Of a DNA stretch of 64,000 nt, positions 23,162 to 34,268 are shown piece by piece. How positions within the stretch are numbered: position 1 is the stretch's first letter; every line of letters begins with the position of its first letter. Below the pieces are notes generated by a model. That model saw only the letters and a program-made list of their open reading frames with translations, searched no databases and was not told where the DNA came from. The stretch is from positions 4,651,417-4,715,416 of the forward strand of contig NC_080729.1 in assembly GCF_019097595.1 (NCBI RefSeq), given 5' to 3'. The stretch comes from Hemibagrus wyckioides (taxonomy: Eukaryota > Chordata > Actinopteri > Siluriformes > Bagridae). A program made the translations under genes and the position numbers.

Positions 23162-26100
23162 TAATGTAATTTTATTTTGTTTTATTTTGTTTTATTTTAT
23201 ATATTTATTTATTTATTCATTTATTTATTTTATTTACTTTAATTTTATTTAATTTTTCTTTTTTTTTTTGTTTTTTTTTTTGTTAGTTTGTTACTGTATT
23301 TGAATTTATTTTATTTATTTGTTTATTTAATTTAAAGTTGGCCAGGACAATGGAATATCTGACCATTTTCACATTTTGTTTCAAGATATACAAACACACG
23401 CAGTCACTCATTCACACTTGCACATGTGTTGTGTTCTACTCCATCTCACTGAATCCCCACTTTCAGCTTCCATCGAAAAGTAAAGGTCCGTGTTTACATG
23501 CAGAACATGCATATTCCAGCTAATAATCCTTCTTATTTTTTTCTCTTTTTAGCTACAACAGTCTAACAATCCTAAAGGAACACGAACTGTCAGGTCTGAA
23601 AAGCTTGGAGTTGTTAATGCTGCACAGTAACACCATCCAAACGATTGAGGACCGGGCGTTCAGCGACCTTAAGGCTCTGCAGGTAAATGACCTTTTTTAA
23701 ACTCGTCCGGTTTGGATGTGCTGAAATGCTGATGCTCGGGATGTGTGCATATGCGCTTCAGCTGTTCGGTTCACGACACATTGCGAAGACAAGCAGAAAT
23801 AAATCTTTGCACTGGAACAAAACACTTGGACCTCAGGTTGTTTGTTTCCAAAACAAAACAAGTGGGTTGAATGATGGTCAGATGCTAAAATGAAACAGAT
23901 GATAGATGAAAGGATGAGTCATTAATTCTAAATTAAAAAATATAATTAATGGAATACAGTCCCGGAGTTGTGTAAAGGGCTTCAACTGAAAAAAATTGTG
24001 AACTGTTGTTACAGAGTACTATAGTATACTGTATGTCATATACCATACTATGATACTGCAATTAGGAACGTTGTGCTGGTGCTAAAGTACTGATTAGAGC
24101 GTACTGGACAGTATTTCAGGATGCTTTTTTCCAAAAATCTGCATTTTAACAAGAAACAAAAGTCAAAACATATGTAAATAGAGTAATGATGGCTCATAAT
24201 CAAAGACCAAAACATAGGTAAACACAAGACTTGGATGAAAGCACCAACAAAATGCCGCAGAAATGTCAAAGGCATTCTACTGTGCGATATAATGCCCGAG
24301 AAAAGACTGTGAATCCCGGCCAAACTTGACGTTTCACGTTTGTATTTTTTCATGTAAGTCAGTCGAGGTAAAATTTCAAATAATCTCCAACCACAAAACC
24401 CATACTGATGCCCCACAAGCATAAATAAACTGCAGCTTACTAATGCAAGAAACATGTGCAAGACCTCGAAACAAGTAACAAACGGTGCAGACCCGCGGCT
24501 AGAATGGACCAGTACGTTAAAGAGGAGCAAGCATGCCAATGTTTGTGATTATACATAATATGATTAAAAGAGTAAGATAAAGAATAAGTCAGTATGCTTA
24601 TATACAGAAGATTAAATATTCTGCCTTACTGGAGATTAAGCTTTTGCTCAGTTAGTGTTTTGAAAACCAAAGAAAATGATTTTCCCTTGAGTACTATAAA
24701 GTTAAAAATAAAAATAATGTGAAAATTTAACACACCAGGACTGTAAATGTAGGAGTTAACTTCAAGTGAGCTGTAAGCAAGGCAGCACATTTACAGCTTA
24801 AGAGCCATACTGTTAAATTGAACCAAAATTACACTGATTAATTTGATTACTATTCATGCAGCAATAAATTGGGAATATGCTAATCTTCTGCTAGTTTTTT
24901 CCTTTATATTAAGGCTTTTCATCTTCTCATATCACGGTATTATTATTTCATTTTTAGATTACCCCTTGCTGTTTTTTGTTTCGATGTTGTATACAACATC
25001 CATATGTTCTATATTCTATTCATATTCATATTCTCACTGATTTTTTTTTTCCTGGCAACCTCTTTTCTGAAAATCTCAGAGGTATGAAATTCGTAGAGGT
25101 AATTTGCACTGCATCTGAATGGCATGTGCAGAAAAACAACATAACTACCTGCATAACTGAACCCTCAATACATGTATATACTGACATAACATGTCTTGTC
25201 ATCAGTTTGTCAGTTGTCATGTGCACTATACAGTTTAAGTGCTTAATGAGAGTTTCTTGATGACTTTGCCTCCTTAGGTATTAAAAATGAGTTACAATAG
25301 AATCAAAGAGCTGCGCAAAGATACATTTCAAGGCCTGGAGAATTTGTTGCGTCTCTATATGGACCACAATACCATCGAATTCATCCATCCAGAAGCTTTC
25401 TACGGTCTCACCTCGCTACAGTTAGTCAACCTCGAAGGCAACATACTCCAGCAGCTTCATCCAGATACGTTTATAACTCTGAGATACAACCAGATATTCA
25501 AATATTCATCTATCAAGACGATATATCTCTCAGAGAATGCACTGACCACTCTACCTGCTACAGTGTTCACTGGTTGCTACCAGCTAGAGAATCTCTTTCT
25601 CAGTGGAAACCCTTGGTCATGTGATTGTCGAATGGACTGGCTTGCAGCATGGATGGAAAGGAATCCAGGTATGGTTGACAGAGCCTTTTCCTTCCAATCA
25701 CTGCTGTATATATTGAACTTATGAATCTAGCCGATTGCACACAAAATATTGACTTCCACTTATGATTAGCTGCAAGGCAAGTGACAACATAACAAGAACA
25801 TTGTTTTTAATGTTTCCTAATCATATGTTTTTGCTAAAGTAGACCTTCAGCACACACAAAGTGTCCAAGGCTTTTACAGAGAAGAATGCAAATTTCTGTA
25901 GAAATTGTAACTATTACTTGTTCTCACCTTGTTGCTTCTGCCTAAAACATCAGTTTTGTTTTACAGGTGTCCTGAAATGCAAAAGAGACAGAAAGCTTTT
26001 TGTAGAACAGGTGTGCCCCATGTGTGCCTCGCCACTTACCTCCAGAGGCAGTAATATTATTTATCTGTCAAGTCAAGCCTACACATGTTCTAAGCCATGG

Positions 26101-29100
26101 ATTCATTCCCATTTGAAACAGAGAAATATCACAATGGAGGAGAACAGCTACACCCCAGTTCTTCCCAAAGACTTTATAGCTCCAATAGGGATGATGGAAA
26201 TGAAAATCACAGACCAGTTTAACAATAATGCCAGCGTCACCTGTGTTGTACAGAGGCCAGGGGGTTTGGACAACTTGAATGTAACCAAAGGAGTAATAGG
26301 TGACGATGTTACAACACTGAGTGCAACTGTGTCTACGTCGCTTGTTTGTAATATTGATTATGATCACATTCATCAGCTTTGGGGCATCTTGGCCTCTTAC
26401 AGTGATTCCCCAATGAGACTTGAGAGGGAGTTACTTCTCACTATGTCACCAGAAATGATCTACAACTACAAGCAAGCAAGAACGTCTGATCCTGAGCTGA
26501 ATGAAATTTTCACAGAGATTGAGGCAGAAATTAAGGCAAATCCTGCATGGTTACTTCAGGGTACCATTAACCTACAGCTGGACCTTACTACCACCACGTA
26601 TTCAACACTCCATGTAAAGTATTTCTCCAATATTGAAATAAATATTGAAAGCAATAAAGTGAGGAGAGACCGATTCAGCTGGACAATGATCAAAAAGGAT
26701 AACCAGACCAAGACAGAGTTTTCAGTACTTTCTGGTGGCGTGGCTGAACTGAACTGTGAGACTTATGGTGATCCCAAACCCTCCATAGAGTGGATATTAC
26801 CAGATGGAATAAAGGTGCGTGCACCATATAGCAGTGAGGACCGGAGGATAGTTATATTAGACAACGGGAAGCTTACGTTACGAGCAGCAGATAGCTCAGA
26901 TTCCGGTATTTACCACTGCATTGCCACTAATTATCTAGACGCAGATGTACTTTCTTTTAGGGTTACTGTACTGTCCCCAGATGTAGAGGAGGAGGAGGCC
27001 AACGGTGTTCAGCATTCCCGAACATTGGGAGGGAGCTTAGTTCTTGACTGTGAAACAAATGGTACTCCACAAGCCTCTATTCAATGGATACTACCAGACC
27101 ACACAGTTGTGGACCGGCCTTTTGGAAACAAGAAACTCTACCCAAATGGTACTTTAGCAGTACATCCACTGACTGAGAGAGACAGGGGTTTTTACAGATG
27201 CCTAGCTGCTAACCTTCTTGGGGTGGATTTATTAGCCTCCCTAGTAACTGTTTCTGATGATCGATCAAAAGTTGTTCCACTGACCAACATAGATGGCTCT
27301 GGTGATGATGTAGAGGAAAGTACAGAAAATAGCCAAATACTTTACAGTGAAGGGTTTTCTAGTAGAATTAACCAGGAATCGAGGACAATTACTTCAGATA
27401 GACCATACCCCAGGCTCCGGCCCTCACTTCGCCATGGAGTAACAAATAGAAGGGGAGGTAACAGACACACTGGCTGGTCTAGAAGGGTGTTTGACAAAGC
27501 ATACAGGAGAGTAGACCCTGAGAGATTAGCAGATTATATCAAGAGAACTCAAAACAAAAAATCAGGGAAAGATGGAAGTATAAACCTATCAGATAAATCC
27601 CAAGCTAATGTTGATCTTTCTGTTGATGATGAGACGGGTTCAGGAAATGCTGTGTTTGAAGATGAGGTTTCCTTGCCAGATCAAGCAATATCAAGTACAG
27701 AAAATCCAGAAAATACTGATGGTAGTTTTATGACCACATATCACCTGCTAGAACATGATCAAAATAAGGCTACTGAAATCACAGAGGTACTAAGTGATGA
27801 TTTAAGCAATGTTAGAGCAACAACAGAAAACATGAGAACAATCACAACAGGTTCCTACTCTTACACAGATGCCAGCCCAATGGTGCCAAGTGTTACTCTT
27901 AGCAATTATGAATTTCAAAATGATGAGACAACACCTTTAATAACCACCCAAGATTATGAAGTTGGTCCTAGTAGCAGCAAAGCCTACATTTCTGAAAGAA
28001 GCACAAATAAACCTCTGCAACCATTTACCATGAAATTTACAGTTACTGAGACCATGGATGAAACAGAACTGCAGTTTTCTGGTGATATGCCAGAGACTGT
28101 AACTGAGGTATTGCCAAATATCAAATTACAGGGCCCTAATGTGACGCCAGTGCTGGATCGACCAACACAAAGGGTAAACCCAGTAGTACACACGTCTACA
28201 GACCCTGAGAGTCAAACCACTTTTACAGCAATCACTACGACAGAAAGAGAACAAGATGAGATCACGTTTCATACTACTCAAAAAATCAAGTCTCCGCATC
28301 TGCCTCCTGGATCTACCATCATCTCCCACCAGCAAATCCAAATTATTCCTCCTAATAAAAAGCGACCAGGAAAGAGACGGAATTTTTTCAGCAGGCGCAG
28401 AATTATTCGTCCGAACAAGATTACAGATATACAGTCCTTACTAGATAAGCTCAAAAGACCATCTGTAGAGTATGAGATTAACTCCACTGTTCCATACACA
28501 GTGGAACTGACCACAAATTTGGATAACGTGAAAGGTAGAATGCCAACTCTAAAAACCAACACAGAAGATTCAGCTGTCACATCTCAAGTGCTGACCTCTT
28601 CTGTGGGAAAAATGGAAAAACTCATTACAACAACCCTGAGTACCCCGTTTATTACTTCATCAACGATACCCCCAAAGTCCACTACATTTATAAGTGCAGG
28701 ACAATCGAAGTCAGATAGTTACACCGAATATATTCAATCTACAAATGTCCATGAGCAAAAACCTACAAAAGATCCAAAGAAAGACGTTTCAACCGCTGTT
28801 GCAACTACAACGACAACTAAGGCTTCTAAAGTCATACAGGGAAAGATACCATGGCACAGATTCTTTGGAAGCAAACAGGGTCAGCGAGAAATTCTCAAGA
28901 GACTAAGAAAACCATCTAAACCATCAATAATAATAAAGAGCACAACGGTCAGAACCATGACCACAACTGCACCATCAAGGGTTTTAACTGCCCTACCTAC
29001 AGCTGAGTCAATGCCAGCACCAATGGCTGCCATACCTCCCGTTACACAAGGAAATCAAGGCAATTTGGGCATATCCCCTCATAACAAAACAAGTTTGTCA

Positions 29101-32100
29101 AAATTTGCAGAATCACAGAATTCTTATAAAGTCATCACTTTATTTACAACTGCCAGTCCATCTAGCAAGTATCACAAACCAACAGCTATGTACAAGCCAG
29201 TATCTACACCTACGTATGGATCCAGGGTATTTACAGCTACAGCTCACATTGCACCAATTCCACCATCCCTAACAAAGAAAACATACAAGGAAGATACAGC
29301 TGAGTTCTCAGGGTCTTACTCTGGAGGGTCTGGGGGATTTGCTGGTACATCTTCACAAATCCGAAAGCCAAATTCCCACAGACGACGTTTCAGAGGAAGA
29401 CGGCCACTTAAAAAATATACCACACTATCTCCAACAACCAAATCTGCTACATTTGAAACCACCACTCAACAACCAACCTCAAAACTAACCAAGCCCTTGT
29501 ATATACCTACGACAGAGGTTGCAAAATCCACTATTCACACATCATCTGACATAATAGATTTTGACAATGAAGAGTGGAGAACCAAATCCAAACCAACCAC
29601 TTTCCCAAAAACTCATTCTATTACAGGTGAACTTTCACCTACAGCAAGCTTTTCTTATACAACTAATACAGCAATGCCTTACATCACCCAGAAGTCAAAA
29701 AAACAGAAATCCAAAGCAAGAATGAACTCAAATAAAAGAATCCCATCACAAAGAGGTGGGGGAAGGTATCAAACTCAGAGACCTATGAACAAAAACCAAG
29801 ACCTTCTGGAACAACAAACAACTGCTTTGCCAGACACTAAAAGAGATGGATCTAAAAAGAGGACTAGTACTGAGAGGACACTTATCTTTGATGCAGTAAC
29901 TGTTGTGACAGCAGAAGAAAACAATAAGCTTACTTCATTTCCATCCAGCAAAAATATCTCTAAACAAATTCCAAATACTTATGATCACACCACTGTGTAT
30001 GACACTATATCATCAACTACCAATGCATTTGAATCATCTACAAATGATATAACATCTAAGCCAAGAATCATTGGTGGACATGCAGCCAGTTTTACAGTTG
30101 AATCAAACTCTGATGCTTTCCTTCCTTGTGAGGTTTCAGGTAACCCTGAACCTAGCATCAGCTGGAAACGATTCTCCCCATATACAGGTACCCAAATTCG
30201 GAACGTTTGCAAATTTCCATTTTATAAAAATTGAGTTGTTATGCATTTGTTTTATTTGTTTGATTTTATATTCCTCTGTTCTTATTTTAGGGACTACATT
30301 GACCATTAAAGGAAAAATGGGTAAATTTGAGGTGTTCGGGAATGGAACATTGTTGATCCAGAATGCAAATGTCAAAGACCAAGGACAATACATTTGTCTG
30401 GCTGAGAATACTTATGGGTCTGACAAACTCACTGTCATGCTGTCAGTGGTGGCTTATCCTTCCCAGATATTGGAAGCAAAGGTTCGAGATATCAAAGCCC
30501 ATTCTGGTGAAACAGTTGAGATGAAATGCAAAACAGAAGGAAGACCAGTGCCGGTTGTTTCATGGATTCTAGCAAACCGCACTCAAGTTAGAGGTCAAAA
30601 CAATGGTCATGGCAGAGTAACGGTTACACGAGAAGGTACTCTGGTCATCCAACAGGTATCAGTATATGATCGAGGACATTATAAGTGCATTGCAAGTAAC
30701 CCAGCTGGTATAGATACAGCAACCGTGCGTCTTCAGGTGGTGGCAGCTCCCCCTGACATTTTGGAAGAAAAACGGCAGCTGGTGAAGGCTGATGTTGGTC
30801 AGAGTGTATGGATGCCCTGTACAGCACAAGGAGACCCTCAACCCACAACACACTGGGTTTTGATGGATGGGATAGTTGTATTGCCACTTCACACTAGCTC
30901 CAGAGTGTACTCATTTCCTAATGGCACCCTTCACTTGAAAAACCTGGGTGTCTCTGACAGTGGAAAATATGAATGCATTGCAACTAGTTCCACAGGATCT
31001 GAGCGCCGAGTGGTCACACTATCGGTTGAAAAAATAGAAATTGCCCCCGAAATTATTGAAACATCTGGCAGGAGGACTGAACTGGCATATGGCAGCCAAC
31101 TTCGTCTGAACTGCACTGCAACTGGCATTCCCAAACCCCAAATTATTTGGAGACTTCCATCCAAAGCCCTTGTGGACCAGTGGCACAGGTAATTGACCCT
31201 TTTATCAAATATCTTAATTCAGAAGGTGAAAGACTTGGAACTATTAGTTGTAGCACTCTCATCGCTGTTTGTTCTTCTATATCATCTAAATGCACCACTC
31301 TCTTCCTTACAAATCTTTTTTCCATTGGCTGTGGTGTATAGTATAGGAAGTGTATAGGAAGACTAGAGTCCATGGTGATAGATTAGGTTCTAAAGCAGGT
31401 TTCTTATTGGCTTAACAAAATCTCACTTTCTTTATTGCAGAATGGGCAGTCGTATCCAGGTTTTGGAGAATGGCACGCTTGTCATTGACTCAGTTAGTGA
31501 TAAGGATGCTGGAGACTACCTTTGTGTTGCACGCAGCAGTGCTGGAGATGATCTACAATTAATGAAAGTCTCTGTGCCCATGAAGCCAGCTAAGATTGAA
31601 CCCAAGTTTGCTGGGAAGAAACAGGTACCATATGGCAAGGAACTAAAGGTAGACTGCAAGGCTTCTGGTGCCCCTGTACCAGAGATTTCATGGGGCTTGC
31701 CAGATGGCACACTGGTCAACAATGCTCTTCAAGCTGATGGAGGAATAAGAAGTAGATCTAAACGTTATATATTGTTTGATAATGGAACTCTTTACCTGAA
31801 TAGGGTGGGGATGGATGAAGAAGGTGACTATACATGTTATGCAGAGAACACCTTAGGCAAGGATGAAATGCACGTTCACATCACTGTTGTGAGTGCAGCA
31901 CCTCGTATACGCCCCTCACCCCTCACTTATGCCAAAGTCAAGCCAGGAGGGAACATCCGCTTTGACTGTGAGGCCATAGGGGAACCCAAACCAAAGATTC
32001 TGTGGATGCTACCATCGAGTGACATGATTGCTGCATCAAATGAACGATATTTGATGCATGTCAATGGATCTCTTGATATCCGCAATGTAAAATTAGCTGA

Positions 32101-33355
32101 TGCTGGAGAATATGTTTGTATAGCTCGCAATGCTGCAGGGGATGAGAGCAAAGTATACAAGTTGGAAATGGATGGAAATCCACCCATCATCAATGGCTAT
32201 TACCAGAACAGGACAGTTGTTAAGGATACAGCAGTAAAATATTCTAGGAAGTTCATAGACTGCAAGGTAGAAGGAGACCCTCCTCCAAAGATCACATGGA
32301 TAATGCCAGACAATATCTTTCTTACAGCTCCTTACTACGGGAGCAGAATTAATGTCCACTACAATGGGACTTTAGAAATACGCAATGTTAGACCTACAGA
32401 TACCGCTGAGTTTATCTGTATGGCAAGGAATGATGGGGGTGAAGCTGTCTTGGTAATACACCTGGAGGTTACCAACCAACTTATGAGGCCTATCTTCAAA
32501 AACCCCTTTAATGAGAGGTTGGTGACCCGACTAGGGAAAACTACAGTACTTAACTGTTCTGCTGATGGAAACCCACCTCCAGATATGATCTGGACTTTAC
32601 CCAATGGTACCCAGTTGATTGGAGGGCATAATATAGGATCTCAACATCAAGTGGGCAGTGATGGCACATTTATCATACATAATCCAAATAAAGGGGATGC
32701 AGGCAAGTATCGCTGTGCTGCAAAGAACAAGGTGGGATACATTGAGAAACTAATTATTCTAGATGTTGGACAAAAGCCTTACATTCTGACACGTCCGAGA
32801 GGGGTTATTCGCAGCATGTCTGGAGAACCCCTGTTCCTCCACTGTTTGGCTGATGGAAGCCCTCGTCCCAGCATCCTTTGGACAATGCCAGGAGGTCATG
32901 TCTTAAGCCGTACTCAGATCACTGGTCGCTACCAGCTAATGGACAATGGTACACTGGTCATCCATCAGACCAATTTACACGACCGTGGGACTTACATGTG
33001 CCGTGCAAAGAATAATGTAGGGGATGCACTTCTAACTGTGCCTGTCATCATAGTTGCCTACATACCCCGCATCGCTAATGGACCCCCACCAAACATAAGG
33101 ACAACAACAGGCACTCCAGTGCAACTAACCTGCGTTGCTGTTGGATTACCAAAACCAGAAATCACCTGGGAACTACCTGACCGATCAGTTCTCTCTACAG
33201 CTGGAAAGGGACGTTCTACAGGCAGTGAGCTACTCCATCCTTCAGGCACACTTATTATTCAGAAGCCAACAAGAGCTGACTCTGGTGCTTATAAGTGCTT
33301 AGCAACTAATCATCTTGGAACAGTCACCCGAGTCACATATCTGACGGTTATTTAA
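22739..33355 (+). CDS. igsf10: Immunoglobulin superfamily member 10 (IGSF10), complete six-exon coding sequence
   Basis: Predicted secreted extracellular-matrix protein of the IGSF10/MXRA5 family. Exons 22739-22941, 23553-23682, 25278-25668, 25967-30187, 30291-31188 and 31441-33355 have AG/GT borders and join to 7758 nt (2585 codons plus TAA), close to human IGSF10 (about 2620 aa) and shorter than MXRA5 (about 2830). Order: signal peptide (about 1-28), Cys-rich LRR N-cap, about six LRRs, LRR C-cap (NPWSCDC), unique region to about 490, Ig1-2 (about 493-672), Ser/Thr/Pro-rich linker (about 672-1607), Ig3-12 to the C-terminus. Most Ig domains carry a Cys, W-x-L/M-P and Y-x-C pattern. The stretch PTEVHCTF and the RINLGYNSL repeat are very IGSF10-like. 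I chose the ATG at 22739 because it directly precedes a signal peptide; in-frame ATGs at 22607 and 22637 would bury it. Adjacent P2Y12-type genes favour IGSF10 over MXRA5. In mammals IGSF10 is linked to mesenchymal/bone biology and GnRH-neuron migration; its role here is inferred. Confidence 0.95.
22954..22998. repeat. CT and AC microsatellite at the start of igsf10 intron 1
   Basis: A CT run followed directly by an AC run, beginning only about 12 nt after the exon 1 donor. Confidence 0.95.
23046..23335. repeat. TTTA/TTAA/TTTTA mosaic in igsf10 intron 1
   Basis: About 290 bp of mixed TTTAT, TTAA and TTTTA words, filling nearly half of the 611-nt intron. Confidence 0.9.
23553..23682 (+). CDS. 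igsf10: igsf10 coding exon 2 (LRR1-2)
   Basis: 130-nt exon with acceptor TTTTTAG| and donor CAG|GTAAAT. It encodes YNSLTILKEHELSGLKSLEL and the next repeat, ending phase 0 at ...FSDLKALQ. Both LRRs have the LxxLxLxxN spacing. Confidence 0.93.
25278..25668 (+). CDS. igsf10: igsf10 coding exon 3 (LRR3-6 and start of LRR C-cap)
   Basis: 391-nt exon with acceptor CTCCTTAG| and donor CCAG|GTATGG. It begins VLKMSYNRIKELRKDTF and ends in the LRR C-cap NPWSCDCRMDWLAAWMERNP. It ends in phase 1. The intron before it (1595 nt) is the longest in the gene. Confidence 0.94.
25967..30187 (+). CDS. igsf10: igsf10 coding exon 4 (giant exon: LRR C-cap end, Ig1-2, mucin-like linker, first half of Ig3)
   Basis: 4221-nt uninterrupted coding exon. 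It opens with the rest of the LRR C-cap (CKRDRKLF, CPMCASP), then a region with N-glycosylation sequons and VCNIDYDHI, a sequence type I recall from IGSF10. Ig1 and Ig2 follow (about 26719-27255), then about 2.8 kb of Ser/Thr/Pro-rich low-similarity linker containing four basic blocks, then the first half of Ig3 (FLPCEVSGNPEPSISW). A single giant exon of this kind is typical of the IGSF10/MXRA5 family. The donor is CAG|GTACCC. Confidence 0.95.
30291..31188 (+). CDS. igsf10: igsf10 coding exon 5 (Ig3 second half to Ig6 first half)
   Basis: 898-nt exon after a 103-nt intron, with acceptor TTATTTTAG| and donor CACAG|GTAATT. It completes Ig3 (GQYICLAEN), contains Ig4 (YKCIASNPAG) and Ig5 (YECIATSSTG), and stops inside Ig6 after the C-x-A-T-G-I-P-K-P-Q-I-I-W strand. 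It ends in phase 2. Confidence 0.95.
31441..33355 (+). CDS. igsf10: igsf10 coding exon 6 (Ig6 second half to Ig12, stop)
   Basis: 1915-nt terminal coding exon after a 252-nt intron, with acceptor TTATTGCAG|. It completes Ig6 and carries Ig7-Ig12, each about 95 residues with the W-x-(L/M)-P-(D/N/S/G) core and Y/F-x-C. The protein ends right after the last strand of Ig12 (VTYLTVI, TAA at 33353-33355), with no C-terminal tail or membrane anchor. Confidence 0.95.
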
Positions 33356-33362
33356 AAGAGCC

Positions 33363-33368
33363 AATAAA
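33363..33368 (+). promoter_or_regulatory. AATAAA hexamer just after the igsf10 stop codon
   Basis: A canonical poly(A) hexamer lies 7 nt after the TAA. If used, the 3' UTR would be only tens of bases. Further downstream, up to 34.1 kb, there are only weaker variants such as ATTAAA near 33571, so the true 3' end is uncertain. Confidence 0.35.
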
Positions 33369-34180
33369 CATAAATCAGTCCTCTTTAAATCTTTAAGACA
33401 GTTGTCAGACACTAATGCTTCCAAAAATTCCTCTGTTTATTAAGTGCTGTTGTGGCATAATCCTAAATTTAGAGAGCTATCAGTAGTAAATGTTTTACAT
33501 TTATTTAACCATATATCACTCTAAGATTCACATGGGTGCTATACCAAGAAAGATGGAGAAAGATGGATGTATTAAATAGACTACACCGATCTGCTATTTG
33601 GCATGAACGTTGACATGAATTTGCAACAAGGCCCTGAATTCTGCAGTCAAAGAAATACTTTACAACCAAGTAGTTTTATGTTGAAACGATATGTGGCACT
33701 AATCACAAGTTCTAATACATGCAGAGCTGTAGGAGATTGCTATGTATGAGATTTCACTGCTTTCTAAACTTTTACTGCCCATGTAATAAGTAATCTAGTG
33801 AGCAGCTGACATCAATCACCTATTTTTCTTTTCAATATATTTTGTAGTACAGTTTATGTTGATGTAAAATATTTGCAAGTTACAACATTTTAAGACTGAA
33901 TTAATATATTTTGAAAAATATCACAGTTTTTATGTGATTGATAGTATAGATCAGTATACACGTATAGTGGTCTCATTGTTATATTTTTACAAAAGAAACA
34001 ATAGTGTTTGTCACTATATAAATGGCTTTTGAATTCTTTTCTGAAATACTTATATCTGTGTTTAATATTTATGTGGCTTTTATACATTATAAAATATTTC
34101 ATTAATATTTCACTTCATTTTAAATTTTTTTTGTGAAATGTCAGTGTTTGTAGAATCAATCCTATTTTTGTTTTCAGTAA

Positions 34181-34268
<88 letters not shown>

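Noticed and set aside
24048..24539. 163-codon open frame on the - strand in igsf10 intron 2
   Set aside because: No recognisable domain, Cys/Leu-rich low-quality composition, no splice or conservation evidence; it lies inside an intron on the opposite strand and is probably chance.
26068..33249. Many short - strand frames within the igsf10 exons
   Set aside because: They overlap a long verified coding frame and show no independent protein features.
22739..33355. Assigning the gene to MXRA5 instead of IGSF10
   Set aside because: Domain order is the same, but total length, VCNIDY-type sequence after the LRRs and adjacency to P2Y12-type genes fit IGSF10 better.
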